DNA of 64,000 bases from Thalassia testudinum (Eukaryota > Streptophyta > Magnoliopsida > Alismatales > Hydrocharitaceae), in contig JAZHRO010000046.1 in the NCBI GenBank assembly GCA_037157565.1, positions 12,746,501 to 12,810,500 on the forward strand, in the 5' to 3' direction. Position 1 is the first letter of the stretch, and each line of letters begins with the position of its first letter. The notes below the pieces were generated by a model. That model was not told the origin of the DNA and ran no database searches. It saw nothing but the letters and a program-made list of their open reading frames with translations. Position numbers and translations under genes: made by a program. Of this stretch, positions 35,497 to 47,995 are shown piece by piece.

Positions 35497-37088
35497 CCTA
35501 GTTTGATACTTCCTACTATTGCCATAGACAGCGTAGAAGAAAAAATCATCTTAGGCATTCTGATCACTCAAAAACTGATCCCAGTCCCTTCATAGAAATG
35601 TTTCAAACATTACTCAGACTTTCACAGGCATATTGAAACACTTTATGGTCCGTTCTCAATGTCGCTCAGAAGAACTTTTAATATACCATCTCCATAATGC
35701 TATGGTCTTTTGGGAACCTTGCACACCATTGATTGGCATTCAGTGTTCCTAGGTGATGCTTAAGAAACACTTGAATCATTGCAAGAACCTCAAATCCATG
35801 CATCAAATTTTCATAGGCTCTTACTATCAGTAACAACCAAAAAACTTTGTATCAAAGCTAAAAATTAGGCGTGAGCTTATCTGAGAAAGAAAATTCAATC
35901 AAAACACTTCAGAATCATCGCTCCACATTCAATTAGGCATCTAATAGCTCAATTCGCTCAATTAAAACCAATTGAAACCAAATTACATCTTAAATCTCTC
36001 GATTAGGGGTAAAAACCAAGTTTGAATAAATCAAGTGAATCAAGCTCAATTCAGTCAAGGAGGAGGGTTTTTGTGATCAAGTGTCATGAGTGGGAGAACC
36101 CTCATATGGAATTAGCGCTCAATTCGATCTGAGAGCCACTGGGCTTCAGATCTGATTGATGCTTAAGTGAGAAAGGTGAATTACGATTAAATCAGTGAGG
36201 AATGTGGTAAGAAGTTATCGTGAGATGTAGGGGGAGATTAGATGAACACAATGGGTGAGAGACTTCATCTTCTCTGATATAGACTGATCAGAGAGGGTGG
36301 TTTGATGGGAAACTATATCTAATCTAAGCTAATCGAATAGAGAATTTAAGATCTAATCATCTACACTGCTCCTATCTAATCTAGAAAACAAGTAAATTTA
36401 TCTAGAAAGCAGTAAATTCTACTCTAATTGGAAGAATGAGATCTCTAGGACCATGACCGATGGTCAGTGGTGATGAATTTAAGGAAGGTCTCCAGCAATT
36501 GAAAAGCTTGCTAGTAGAGCTTCTGGGATGTCCCTTGATGTTATATGATCTAGCTTGACGTGGATGAAGTGAAGGGTGGAAGGTGGTTGCTGTCACCAGC
36601 CATGGAGTGAAAGGGAAGAAGAAGCTAGAGAGGGAGGAAAGGACCGACCCAAAGAAGTAGGAGGGGAGTCAATGGGGGTCGTAGGCGAGTGTGGAGGTCT
36701 TTTTATAGGCGTTGGGGAGCTCTGATCACCGCACACAATGGGCCATGGACAAGGGTAAATGGTGGATGGAGTGAGATGAGAGCATGGGAAATTTTGGGGA
36801 TGAAGTACAGTCGTTGGATGAGATCTAAGTAAAGGAGTGAAAGTATGTGTACCCAAGATTAGAGGTTGGTGGGAGATCCCCTGTTCAATCAAATCAGGAA
36901 GGAATGGACGATGGCTACTGCACGAGTTTGTCATGCATGAATAGTGTTAGGAAGTGGCTCCCAAGTGTATTTGGGCAATTTGCACGAAAAGCTCGAATGG
37001 GCAAAATGGTAGAGAAATTATGCTTAAGCCCATAAGTAGCAAGAAAGGTAACCAAATAGTCCCTGAAAGCTTTCAAAGAAGACCCTAC
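35497..37088 (-). mobile_element. Left part of the 3' LTR of gypsy H, plus unresolved sequence
   Basis: Bases from about 36400 to 37088 join directly to 54846-55227 when the Z' insertion is removed. Together they form an LTR with a minus-strand TATA box (complement of CTTTTTATAGGCG near 36700) that ends at the H purine tract. The left end of this LTR is not resolved. 35497-36400 has no frame or repeat I can name and may be LTR or flanking DNA. Confidence 0.5.
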
Positions 37089-37220
37089 TGTAGGATCTAA
37101 AAGGCACAACTACACTAGAAGGGGGGATGAATAGTGTGGTAGACAAAAATATGCAAGCAAACCAAACCACAAAAAAATAACACCAGATGTATAGTGGTTC
37201 CCCTCACTTGGATACTCCAC

Positions 37221-39947
37221 TGATGGGAACACCATCATGAGCCATAATTAGCTCAATTTGATCTGATTAAGTCTTTAAATGCTCCTACATAACCGCCAGA
37301 GGATAACAATTCATTGCATAATCATTGTGAGGGAAAGACAAGAAACTAGGGTTAAAATTATAATTTTACCATCATATCTTGAATACAAAATGACCACAGA
37401 TTTTCTCAGGGGTTAATTAAGGGTCAAATGGTCCTAAAAGACTAACAAGTGGGATAGAACAGACAGAAAAGTGTTTTTATGTGTTTTGAGAATTAAATGA
37501 CTTTTGAAACCCTAAAAAGAGATCTACTTAAATAACTGAGGTTCTAGTCAGAATAAAATTCACCTAAACCCTCTAAAATTCATAGAAAAATATTCTCTAG
37601 GGTTTGGTACCTTCAATTTGACCATCAGAACCCATCTTAACCCAAAATAGAGTCTCAAACAGACATTTGCCCTAATTTAGGTTTTTGCATAAATTACCCA
37701 GTCAAATGAGGCCAAAACCAAAATCAAACTTCACCATTGGAGTCCTTAGGTCCAAATTAGATTTGTACCAAAATTTGGGTCCAATCTGAGATTGTCTTGA
37801 CCTAGTTTGCAACTTGGTCCTATTTGATCACATATATGACCTTAACTTTCAAAATTCTTACAAAAAGGCTCCTAACTTTGTCATTATTTTCACAAATAGG
37901 TCCCTACTTCCATTAATCCTATTCCTACAAACTCCGACGACCTAAAATTGGCAAGTTCACCTTGATTCCTTGGCGAATCCCTCTCATACTTGAAAGGGAA
38001 GTTTGTCAAGGAATTCCCTTCCTTTTGAGCCAATTCCCATGCCCTAAAACCATCCCAACCTCTCATGCGAACGCATGAGAGATTAGGGTATCCTAGAAAT
38101 CCCATCTCCGGCGATGCTTTCCAAGCTTGGGAAGCTTGCTTCCCAAGCTCAAAACTACCTCTAAAGGCCTATAAAAAGACCTCCAAATCAAGCCGAACTT
38201 CCCATGCTCGAATTTGGCCTTGAACACCTCCAATTCCTCTCCTCTTTCTTGGCCGAAGTGCTCCTCGATGTTCGACGACTCTCCTTGTCTCCGTTCTTCC
38301 TCATCTTCTTCCGCATCGAGCCATACCCGCCGATGCCCCTTTCGCCATCTTCCTCGCTGTTTCCTAAGTACCAGAGCTTCTTCCTTCTCCGGTGCCTACC
38401 ATACCGCAATTGGTGCCATCTCCTCTCCCCTTCATCCGCTACCTCTCTCAGACGACTCCGCATCTTCCCCTCATCACGTCAACATCTCCAACACACCGCT
38501 TCGACCTTGCCAATGCCCTCCACAACTTCGTCTTCCATCTTGCAGGCAGACCTCCAACGAGCCCTGGCAGCTTCCACACACCACCAAACCAGCCGCTCCT
38601 GCACTCCACACCTCCGCCTTGACCTCAGGAGCAAAAGCCCTAACTTTGTTAGGACAATTGCCCCTCTGAACGCCCCACCGAACAAACCCACATCCGACCA
38701 CCCTCCGCAAGGTCAATAGGCCTCATCACACACGCACACGCCATGCAACCACCACCGTTGCACTCACCGTGATCCGGTGATACTTCTTGAGCTTTCTGAC
38801 GTGGCCGAAAGGCCTTATTTGTGATTTTAGGTGCTAGCCCCTTCTTCCATTAAAGCCAAGCTTCGAGCAAACTCAAAGCTTGCTTCCCAGCCTACAACTC
38901 CAGGTCTTCGATCCCAAACAGCACGGAATCCTTGCAAGAACATAACCCAGGGGTCAATTGGAGCTGTTGACCGCTCCTTGCACATGAATTGGACAAAGTC
39001 CTCAGCAACTGTGCACACAAAGAAGGGGACTGAAGATAGTCCCACATCGTGCGTTTTGGAGCAATTGCGGTCGCATAAATTGTATTTGTGATAGGGGCTT
39101 ATCGCCTCATACACAAGGGGTGAGGTGCCTTACACCCCTCACTCAGCCTTGTCCGCGACACTGCCCCGCTGATCTGGCCTGGTCCGATTACCTGCCTAAG
39201 CTATACACTCCTTGCTCACCACCCACTGTCGATGAGCCTGAACCCGGGTGTGCTCTAGGTCCAATTACCCGTATACCCGATACTGTTGAAGGCTCTGGGA
39301 GAGTGTGACCTATGGAAAGAAAGGAAAGCGTGCAGGGGTTAGGAGGGGTTTTGATCTCTGGGAATTTGGCTAAACTTAGCCAAATCTGAAGACCCCTTCC
39401 CCCTCTACGTGAAGAAGAAAGAGCAGAGAAAGAAAAGGAAAAGAGCATAAAAAGAAGAGAAGAGGAAGAGTCTAAGCAAAAGAAGAGGAAGAGAAGAAGA
39501 GCCATAGCAGAAGAAGAGTCTATGAAGAAGAAGGAAAGCAAGAGAAGAGAAGAAGAAGAAATCAGAGAAAGAAGAAGTAGAGCACTATTCATCCAGATGT
39601 TTAAGACATCCGATCATTCAGTCAGATGTCTGATCTGAGTTTATTTCATACATAGCTATTGAGTTCCACTTGCTATTATTGTAGGGAGTAATTGGTGATT
39701 CAAATCATCATTTTACTTCATTCTTTTTGTAGTCTGACACTTGATATTATTGCCACATTATTCTAAATCAATTTCTGATCATTATTTCTTATCTCTATTG
39801 TTTAAATTGCGATCTTGAGAATTGAATTCCTAGTTGCTCCCAATGAACGACCTCGGACTTTTCGAGTATAAATTTTATCTATTTTTTCACGAGATTTTGA
39901 CTTTACTGCAACACAATAATTTAAAACCCAATTTTGCGTGACTAAAA
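37221..39947 (+). mobile_element. 5' LTR of FY (family Y)
   Basis: 2727 bp, starting TGATGGGAAC. TATA box TATAAAAAG near 38170. Two inverted repeats lie upstream of it: 38060-38081 (10 bp) and 38125-38148 (11 bp, GCTTGGGAAGC). A purine-rich GAAGAAG stretch at 39411-39590 is in the downstream part. Open frames at 38204-38719 are LTR sequence. The LTR end is CTAAAA rather than CTAACA. Confidence 0.9.
38060..38148 (+). promoter_or_regulatory. Two inverted repeats upstream of the FY TATA box
   Basis: CTCTCATGCG, AA, CGCATGAGAG at 38060-38081, then GCTTGGGAAGC, TT, GCTTCCCAAGC at 38125-38148. The TATA box follows about 20 bases later. The 3' LTR has both (51760-51787, and one with a mismatch near 51811-51834). 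Confidence 0.8.
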
Positions 39948-39950
39948 TTT

Positions 39951-39968
39951 TGGCACCATTGCCAGGGA
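39951..39968 (+). other. Primer-binding site of FY, tRNA-Asp type
   Basis: TGGCACCATTGCCAGGGA, three differences from the complement of the tRNA-Asp 3' end. Confidence 0.85.
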
Positions 39969-41074
39969 GCAACACGTAATTTAGATCTCTTGATTGCAAT
40001 ATCAGATTAGTTACTAACTTGCTACATCTCTTTTGATTGTGATCTGTTTCAGGGACTCATTGAAAGAAGATCAGCCGCACATCAACCACTCCAGGGGCAA
40101 GTAAACTCCATCTACCTTCTTCTAAACCCCTGATTCTGAAAAAGCTAAAAAAGGAAAAATCAATTAGGGCTACTTGCATTATATTCTTAGATTAATCACC
40201 AAGTTGCCTGATTTGATACATTCTATTTAGAGAACATCTGAACCCTGATTTATGGACCTACTTGAAGTTTAAGGAATCTAGGGCTATCACATTCTTGTTT
40301 GAGCCCTAGGTACCACATTTGGACAAATTAAATTGGACCAATCAGAGCCAATTAAGATTTTCAATTTAGGGTTTTAGAGACACACTTAATCAAGAATTGA
40401 TCTTTTCAAACAATGTGTGCCTAAGCCTTGGTTGAATTGATCTATTCAAGCAAAACCCTAAAATCAGGCTCTTAAATTCATTTGAACACTAAAAGAGGGA
40501 CCTAAATATTTCAAAGGACAAAACAGGTGAAGTTGACCCACCTTGTTGGGTTAACTAATCTTTAAATTGGGTCACTTTGCACAAAAACATCCTAAAAATT
40601 CAAGTGAAATTATAAGATAAGCACCCTTGCTCTTAATTGAAATTGGTAGACTTAAGAGGTCAAGTTCCCATTCTGGTCTACCTGGATCATCAGTGACAAG
40701 AGAGGTCGAGTAAGGGAAACCCTGTAACTCGTGAGGGGACTCTACCATGTAGGGGTCTTTGCAGGACTCTCCCTCTCTGGCTACCTAGGTAATTCTCAAG
40801 TGGACGGCTTTCTGACTAAGGGGTATCATCCGTCCCGAACCCCTATAGTCATCCAAAAATTTTTCAGTGTCTTGATTTGAGTCCATCACATTCTACCTCT
40901 CATCTACTCCATCGGTGCATGTTCGGGAGGAGGTCTCTAAGACCATCATTGAGGCCACCATTAACTACTCATTCTCGTCGAGGCCAAGCCACAACCTCCT
41001 TGTTTGTGCAACAACCCAACTAGATCAATATCTCTTCTAATTCATCTGAACCTAATTCTCCTTCACCCATCATC
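39969..41074 (+). other. Leader of FY
   Basis: 1.1 kb of non-coding sequence before gag. No conserved frame seen. Confidence 0.6.
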
Positions 41075-42860
41075 ATGGAACAACTAGTAGAAGAAAACAA
41101 TCTTGAAAATCAACTTCAGCGCCTCACTGATCTATTCCAAGCCTTTGTGAACCCACCGCAGCATCCTATGATGCGAGATCAGTACAATCCTGCTGCAGTG
41201 GCAATCGAACCTCGAGTACAAATCCCTGCTAGAGGCCTTGATACTGAACTCAAGCCCAACATGATTCATGCCATTCCCAAATTTCATGGCCGTAATTATG
41301 AGATCCTTTCCAGCATATCAAGCAACTCAAGCATTTGGCCCAGACCTTCAGGTCAGAAGCTCAAAATCGGGATGTCTTACTCATGAAAATGTTCACCTTC
41401 TCTCTCATGAATAAGGCTGCTCACTAGTACCAAACCCAAACACGTCCAATCAACACCTGGGCAAAACTTCAATCCAAGTTTCTAAGAAAGTTCTTCCCTG
41501 TTGGTTGGACAAATTCTTTATGGCACCATATCACACATTTCACACAGCAAGCAGGAGAACCACTTCAGGAGGCATGGGATCATTTTCTGGATCTCATGCG
41601 AAAGTGCCCCCACCATGGAGTTCCTAAATGTTAACAAGTCCAGTCCTTTTACGAAGGACTCCATGAGGATATTCGATTATTCGTCAATGCGACCTGTGGA
41701 GGAAACATCATGGGTCAACACGAAGACACCATGTGGGAGATTCTCGAGAATATGTGTGAGAACTCCAATAATGAATCCATGGGCATGTTCAACCGGATGA
41801 ATGCCCGTGCATTGACAAATCCAAAGAGAGCACATGAGACACAGGGCCTGTCCTCTTCTGTCGACTTGGAACTGATGGCCAATCATCTAGACAAGGTCTC
41901 TATTATTGAGAAGAAGGTGGATGAGCTAACTCGACACTTGTAGCAAGCCACCTCTGCGCAAAACCTGTTCGTGCAACCTCCCTCTAGTAGGGAGGTTGTG
42001 CATAACATCTATCATCAATCGTCTCAGGGGATGGACCCGTATCCACCCCCATCTGATTCTGGTTTTCAAGGAAACTCTGGACCCACCTATTCCAATTGGG
42101 TGAACTCTGAACCCTCGTATTCTGACTTTTTTGAGGCCCTTCAGACCTAGAGGACCTCGACGCCATTCAGAATGATTCATTCTCAAACACCTACAACCCT
42201 GGATGGTGTAATCATCCTAATTTCACATGGTCAAGGAACAATCAAAATCAGTGACCTCAATATCAGCCCCGACCACAAGTTCCTCATCCATATCAGCTAC
42301 CTCAGCCTCGGCCTAACCCAACTTATCAATCCAGGGAAACTCATGCAGATCAAGTAACTCTTATCCTTCAGACTCTGGCTGACATTCAGAAGACGAATGC
42401 AGCTATGCAAAAATAGCACAAAGACGAGATCACAGAGGTTCGCAATCAACTCGCCCAGATGGGCAATCCCCGCCAACCTGGTGCACTTCCTTTACAACCT
42501 TTGCCTAATCCAAATAACATGTTGAACCAAAGGCGTGTTATGAACCCGACTCAGGGCCAAGCTCACTTTGTTTATCAGGCCCCTTCTACTCCATCACCTG
42601 ACGGGATGGAGGCTTCAACATCATATGCAGGTTATCAGCAGCAATCACCTCTTTTGCCCACACCAAACCAAAACCAAGTAGGATTGAATTCTATTACTAC
42701 CCGTAGTGGCAAAGCAACATAGGACCCACCTTATCCAAGCCACTCTCAGCCTGGTAACACAAACTCAAACCCTAGGATAGTCATCTAGGATACCTCTATC
42801 CTAGATCAAGAACCTGGACCCATTCTAGAGGAACCATCAAAAGTTCCATTTCTCGAAGAC
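41075..42860 (+). pseudogene. gag: FY gag
   Basis: Structural particle protein. ATG at 41075 opens a 103-codon piece with AIPKFHGRNYE. After a frameshift near 41305 the capsid continues with DPFQHIKQLKHLAQTF, FTFSLMNKAAH, KFLRKFFP, RKCPHHGVPK and FYEGLHEDI (to about 41670). The frame 41710-41943 follows with a leucine-rich LEKVSIIEKKVDEL-like coil. Further on are a Pro/Gln/Ser-rich region with NPGWCNHPNFTW-like residues near 42190-42240, a short coil near 42370 and the ITTRSGKAT motif near 42690, the usual gag-pol hinge. Stops at several CAG/TGG positions. Confidence 0.87.
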
Positions 42861-43440
42861 TTGACCAAGGGAAAAAGGACAGCCAAATTCATAGCACTTG
42901 AGGAGGACCTTGTTAAGCTCTTTGAGCAAGTCCATATAAACATCCCCTTGATGGATGTGATACGCCATGTACCAGCTTACGTGCAATTTCTAAAAGACGT
43001 GTGTACACCTAAGCGTAAGCCGCGAACCAAAGGCAAGAACCCAATTATACTGTCAGAGCAAGCCAACTCCGTCACTTTTAGCAAACTCTGGCCTAAGGCA
43101 AGAGACCCAGGAGCCCCTCTGATCTCCTATGCAATCGGTGATATATAGTTTGACCGAGGAATCTGAGATTAAACCGACAGAGATGACTTTGCAGTTAGCA
43201 GATTGATCTATTAAGTCACCAAAAGGAATTCTCGAGGATGTCATAGCTAGGGTACACGATTTCTATTTTCCATTGGATTTCATTGTCTTAGGCATGGATT
43301 CTCCTGAGAATGTGAAAAATACACCGATCATATTTGGGAGATCCTTTTTTGGCCACTGCTAGGGCCAATATTAATTGCAAGGAGGGTCAAATTGAATTAA
43401 AAATTGGAGCAAGACACTGAAGATCGACATCTTTAAGGCC
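42861..43440 (+). pseudogene. pro: FY protease region, catalytic motif deleted
   Basis: The open frame 42861-43148 has the conserved pre-protease block LVKLFEQVHINIPLMDVIRH, VPAYVQFLKD and CTPKRK, ending DPGAPLISYAIGD. The segment that should hold the DLGAS active site is missing. After IGDI and a stop, the sequence passes within about 20 bases to EIKPTEMTLQLAD, SIKSPKGILEDV and FYFPLDFIVLGMD (43160-43310). A deletion of some 60-70 bases has removed the active-site loop. Compare F1 at 8225, which retains LLDLGS. Confidence 0.8.
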
Positions 43441-43654
43441 CAACAAGGAATTAATTGCGGAGTTATAGAACAAATTTGCAATATCAAGGCTGTGGTTGAT
43501 GACCTATGGATCGAGGAAAACCCGACTATTTCTGATCAACCACAAGAGGATCAAAACCCACAATTAGAGTAGTCTGAACCTAACCTAACTACTCCCATAA
43601 CTCCTTCCTTTGCTCCTGACACCCAGCCTGAACCACCTGCTGCTACTGACAACC
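43441..43654 (+). other. FY protease-RT linker
   Basis: Broken acidic and Pro-rich coding remnant without a domain, as in F1. Confidence 0.5.
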
Positions 43655-44776
43655 CAGTAATGGAATTAAGGCCTCTTCCTGATCATCTAAAATGTCTTTT
43701 TGGGTTCCAATCAGACGTTTCTTGTGATTATTAACTCCTGACTCACACCTGATCAGGAAACACACCTGATTTCTATTCTCCAGTAGCATTGGAGAGCCAT
43801 TGGATGGACTCTCGATGATCTGACTGGTATCAGCCCTTCATGCTGCACACATCACATCTACACTAAAGAGGGCTCACGACAATCCCATGAAATGCATAGA
43901 CATCTCAATCCAAATCTGCGGGATGTCGTTAAAAAGGAGATCATCAAGTGGTTAGATGCAGGGATCATCTACCAGATCTTCGACAATCGTTGGGTGAGTC
44001 CAATCCAAGTTGTGCCTAAGAAGGTAGGGCTCACCGTCATCACGACTGAAACCGGAGAAACCATACCGACCCATATAGCGAACTTGTGAAGAGTCTGCAT
44101 TAATTACAGAAGACTCAATTCCTCCACAAAGAAGGATCATTTCCCACTACCGTTCATTGATCAGGTCCTCGAGAAACTAGCGGGAAATCGATTATTCTGC
44201 TTTTTGGATGGGTACTCTCGTTATAACCAAGTCGCAATCCATCCTAAGGACCAAGAGAAGACCACCTTCACTTGCCTCTTCGGAAAATATGCATTCCGAA
44301 GGATGCCATTCGGTCTCTACAATGCACCTGCTGCTTTTCAGCAATGCATGCTTGCCATATTCTCAGATATGGTAGGTGAATACCTTAAAGCCTTCATGGA
44401 TGACTTCTCAGTATTTGGTGAATCATTTGATGATTGCCTCCTGCACTTGGTCCAAATCCTCAGGCAATGCATCAACATGAGTTTGGTTCTTTCCTAGGAA
44501 AAGAGCCACTTCATGGTACTTGAGGGAATTGTCCTGGGACATCTCGTCTCTGAAAAAGGCATCCAGGTTAATCGAGCCAAGGTGAATCTAATTTCCAAAC
44601 TCCCTATGCCTAGCTCGGTCAAAGACATCCGATCCTTTCTGGGGCACGTCGATTTTTACCGTCGATTCATTCTTGATTTCTCGAAAATCACACGCCCCCT
44701 GACTAATCTTCTATCTAAGGATGTCTCCTTTGAAATCTCCAAGGAGTTCACTCAGGAATTTGTGATCCTGCATGAT
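43655..44776 (+). pseudogene. RT: FY reverse transcriptase
   Basis: Starts with MELRPLPDHLKCLFG near 43660, is frameshifted, then reads in one frame from 43892 to 44776 with only two stops (near 44087 and 44495). Motifs: VVKKEIIKWLDAGIIY, WVSPIQVVPKK, RLFCFLDGYSRYNQVAIHP (first catalytic Asp), FGKYAFRRMPFGLYNAPA, KAFMDDFSVFG (catalytic Asp pair), GIVLGHLVSEKGIQVN (thumb) and SFLGHVDFYRRFI (connection). The frame is cut at 44776 by Y3 and resumes at 47498. All RT catalytic residues are kept. Confidence 0.9.
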
Positions 44777-45601
44777 TGATGAGAGCCTCATCATGAGCCA
44801 TAACTATCTCATTTTGACCCAATAAAGAAGATAAAAGCTCCTACATAACCTAGAAGAAGGCCTAACTGAAGGAACAAGTGCTCTGAGAAGAAAACATGAA
44901 ATAAAGGTTAAAACTGTAATTTTACCATTGCAGTACATAAATGGGATTTCTCAGAGGCAAAACATAGGTCAAATGATCTAAATGAGATAAAAAGAGGGTT
45001 GAGTCAATCAGAAATGGGTTCATGTGCAATCTAGGAATTAAATGACACCTGGTAACCCTAAAACAGACCCGCTTTAATTAACAAGGTTCCGGTCAGGATA
45101 AAAATCGAGTAAACCCTCTAAAAATCATGGAAAAACATCCTCTAGGGTTTAGAATACTTACTTTGGCCTTTGGAACCTAGTCTGACCTAGATTAGGGTCC
45201 TAGCTCCTCAATTAACCTAATTTGGGTTTTTACGTAAAATATCCAGTCAAACGAGGTCAAACCTAAAATCCAACTTCGCCATTGGATTCCTTAGGTCCAA
45301 ATTAGGTTTATACCAAAATTTGGACCTAAGGGGAGGTCATCATGACCTACTTTGCAATTTAATACACCCAAATCACAAATAGGTCCCTATCTTTTGAATA
45401 TCCTTGCAAAGAGCCCCCCAAGTTCTTCGCCCCCTTTGCAATCCGGTCCTGCCGCCATTGTTAGGGCAGAACCGAGCTCCGGCGAGGTTCAGAGAGGGAT
45501 TGCTCTCTAATCCCTCAGAGATTGCCTCCCAGAAATGGAAGGGGGATTCTCTGAGGAATTCCCTTCCTTATAAAGCCAATTACAATCGCTGGTGTGAACC
45601 C

Positions 45602-45629
45602 AATCTCTCGTGCGAACGCACGAGAGATT
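45602..45629 (+). promoter_or_regulatory. Y-family inverted repeat with compensatory change (Y3)
   Basis: Arm AATCTCTCGTGCG, AA, arm CGCACGAGAGATT: perfect 13 bp. Relative to 51760-51787 (AATCTCTCATGCG and its complement), A to G in one arm is matched by T to C in the other, so pairing is preserved. TATA lies about 85 bases downstream. Confidence 0.85.
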
Positions 45630-46954
45630 TGGGTATCCACCTTCCTTCCAACTCCGGCGAGCCGACAGACCTAATTGCACGCTCTCCACGCGCTGACAAG
45701 AGCGGCCAGCACCTATAAAACACCCCCCAGACCCTGCCGCAGGACGCGAGCTTGATTTGGCCGAGTGTCCACCCCCAATTCGTCTCCTCCTGCCCGGCCA
45801 AAAGTCCCAGCAAGCTCCGGCGAGCCCCCTTCCCCTCCCTCTTCGCTCTACCACAAAACCAGTGGCAGAGTTAGCTTCCTGACTTCTCTCCGTGTTGCGC
45901 ACTACTCACGTACGCCGCCTCAACCCCGTCGTCACCGCCGTTCTCCCCCACTAGGCATCATCTTCTCTGGCGACAGCAGGTACTGCTGTCCGCCTTCCGT
46001 CCCCTTTCGTCCTTACAATTAGGTTAGAACTCCTCTCCATCCTCTCCTCTCTCTTTTCCCCCTGTTATCTCATCTGATTACCACTCGATCGACGCTGACT
46101 ACCCTCATCTTCCACATCACCGACCGACCTCTGGCGAGCCACTTCCACCATTCCAGCCCCCCACATGGCTCGCCAACCACCTCGAGAGCTCCGCCTCACC
46201 ACCAGGAACTCGCTCCACCCCACAACTGCCACTCCAGACCTCCATAATCACCCCCTGAACAACCCACCATCTCTGGCCACAGGTTGACCTAGGCACGCAC
46301 GCCTAGGCCGACCTGCGGCCTGCAGCATCGTCCACCGCCTTCGCCGTGCCACGGCGAAGGTCTCTAGCTGATTTGATTGGGCCGAGAGGCTCGTTTTGTG
46401 CATGACAGTGTTTGAGCTCCTGCCGCCATGGACGACCTCTGATGAAGCTCCAACGAAGCTCCAGGCACCCGGTCTCCTAGGCTACAGGTGCTGCATACTC
46501 GCGCGAGTGTCGCGAGGTGAGTGAGTCCAGCATGGAGCGCCAGCAGAGCCAGCAGCTGTGGCGTTTGCACGCAGGTCTACGGGCGTGTGCAAAGGCAGGG
46601 CGGAACCTTTAGTCCCACATCGTGGAATCGCGAGGTGCGGGCATACCATAAATTGAATTTGTGTTTTACTCTCACTGCCTCCGTAAGCACAGGGGTGAGG
46701 TCCCTCACTGACCCCACACCCGCCTCGTCCGCGGCTTGACCACGCGGATCTGGCGGATCCGACCCGACCTAAACCTGCGCACTCCTAGCGCATCACACCA
46801 CCTGCAGGTGCACCTGGTCCCGGGTACGATCCGACCCGATTATGGCTGTGGCTCTGGGAGAGCGTCCCTGAGTGAATTGCTTGAGAGAGAGAGACGCGTG
46901 GGTAGAGGGAGAAAGGATAGGTTTTGCTCTGTGTAGGCACAGGCTGAACGTTGA

Positions 46955-47205
46955 GGAAGAAAGACTTGGTCGCGAGAAGGAAAAGAAAGAAGGAAGAAGG
47001 AAAGGCAGGAAGAACAGAGAGAAGAAGAAGAAAGAAAGAAGCCTTCGCAGGAGAAGAAGAAGGAGCAAGACAGAGAAGAAACAAGGCAGAGAAGAAGAAG
47101 AAAGAAGCCTTCGCAGGAGAAGAAGAAAGAGAAGAAAAGAAAGCAAACACAACAGCAGAAAAAGAAGAAACAGAGAGACTGCAGAGGAAGAAGAATAGTC
47201 AAGAA
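46955..47205 (+). repeat. Purine-rich degenerate tandem repeat in LTR Y3
   Basis: Long GAA/GAAGAA run in which a segment containing GCCTTCGCAGGAGAAGAAG occurs twice about 66 bases apart. The long open frames on both strands here are by-products of the composition. Confidence 0.8.
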
Positions 47206-47492
47206 GAAAAGGGAACATACTTTTAAGACGTCTGATCACAAGATCAGACGTCCAATTTCATTTCTTTTTGTCCTAACTACTTTTAATCTCATACATTCAT
47301 AGTTGAATTGATATTTTGAGTAAATTAGAGTGTTTAATTACATTTTGACTAGTAGTAAATTCCATTTGCTCACTATGATCGACCTCGGATACTCTGGTTT
47401 TCGAGTAATAAAATTCTTTATATTTGTTTAAACGTTTTGTCGGTTGTACTACAACGTGATATACTTTAAACCCGCACAAAACGTTGACAACA

Positions 47493-47995
47493 ATGATCAA
47501 GTTACCTAAGCACCTATCCTGCAGTCCCCTGATTGGTTTCAACCCTTTGAGATCATGTGCGACGCATCTGATTATGCTGTAGGTGCGGTACTTGGGCAGA
47601 AAATAGATGGGAAACTCATGGTCATCTACTACGCTAGCAAGACACTTGACGAGGCTCAGCGTAACTACACAGTTACTGAGAAAGAGCTGCTAGCCGCAGT
47701 ATTTGCCCTGGAAAAATTCAAATCATATCTTTTGGGTTCCCGTGTTATCATATACTCAGATCACACTGTAGTGAGGCACCTCCTTGAGAAGAAGGATGCG
47801 AACCTCAATTAATCCACTGGATCTTTCTATTGCAAGAATTTGATCTCGAGATTCGCGATAAAGTAGGAAAGCAGAATGTGGTAGCTGACCACTTATCTCA
47901 CCTTAATTCTGATAGTATTGACCCTTCCGGACCCATCACAGAACATTTTCCCAATGAGCACCTCCTGACTATTAGTATGGGACTTCCTTGGTTTG
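47493..47995 (+). pseudogene. RNaseH: FY RNase H
   Basis: Continues from RT after Y3. The linker APILQSPDW and IMCDASDYAVGAVLGQ (catalytic Asp) are followed by YYASKTLDEAQRNYTVTEKELLAAVFALEKF (catalytic Glu), IIYSDHTVVRHLLEKKDA (catalytic Asp-His) and, after a frameshift near 47810, QEFDLEIRDKVGKQNVVADHLSHL. All catalytic residues are present, unlike F1. Confidence 0.88.

Larger units (their letters stand above)
44777..47492 (+). mobile_element. Solo LTR Y3 inserted in FY pol
   Basis: 2716 bp, starts TGATGAGAGCC, ends GTTGACAACA, with perfect ATGAT duplications (44772-44776 and 47493-47497). It aligns with both FY LTRs over its length. TATA box TATAAAA near 45714, inverted repeat 45602-45629. 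The purine-rich part (46955-47205) contains a repeated segment with AAGCCTTCGCAGGAGAAG (near 47039 and 47105). At 47226-47251 GACGTCTGATC and its complement surround four bases. Confidence 0.93.

Noticed and set aside
38204..38719. 171-codon open frame, and companions at 51862-52490 and 45404-46022
   Set aside because: They lie in the U3/R region of Y LTRs, downstream of the TATA box, are Ser/Pro-rich in several overlapping frames, and are not preserved between LTR copies.
46785..47239. Overlapping open frames of 91-148 codons on both strands
   Set aside because: Generated by the GAA-rich tandem repeat of LTR Y3; Lys/Glu/Arg on one strand and Ser/Leu/Phe on the other.
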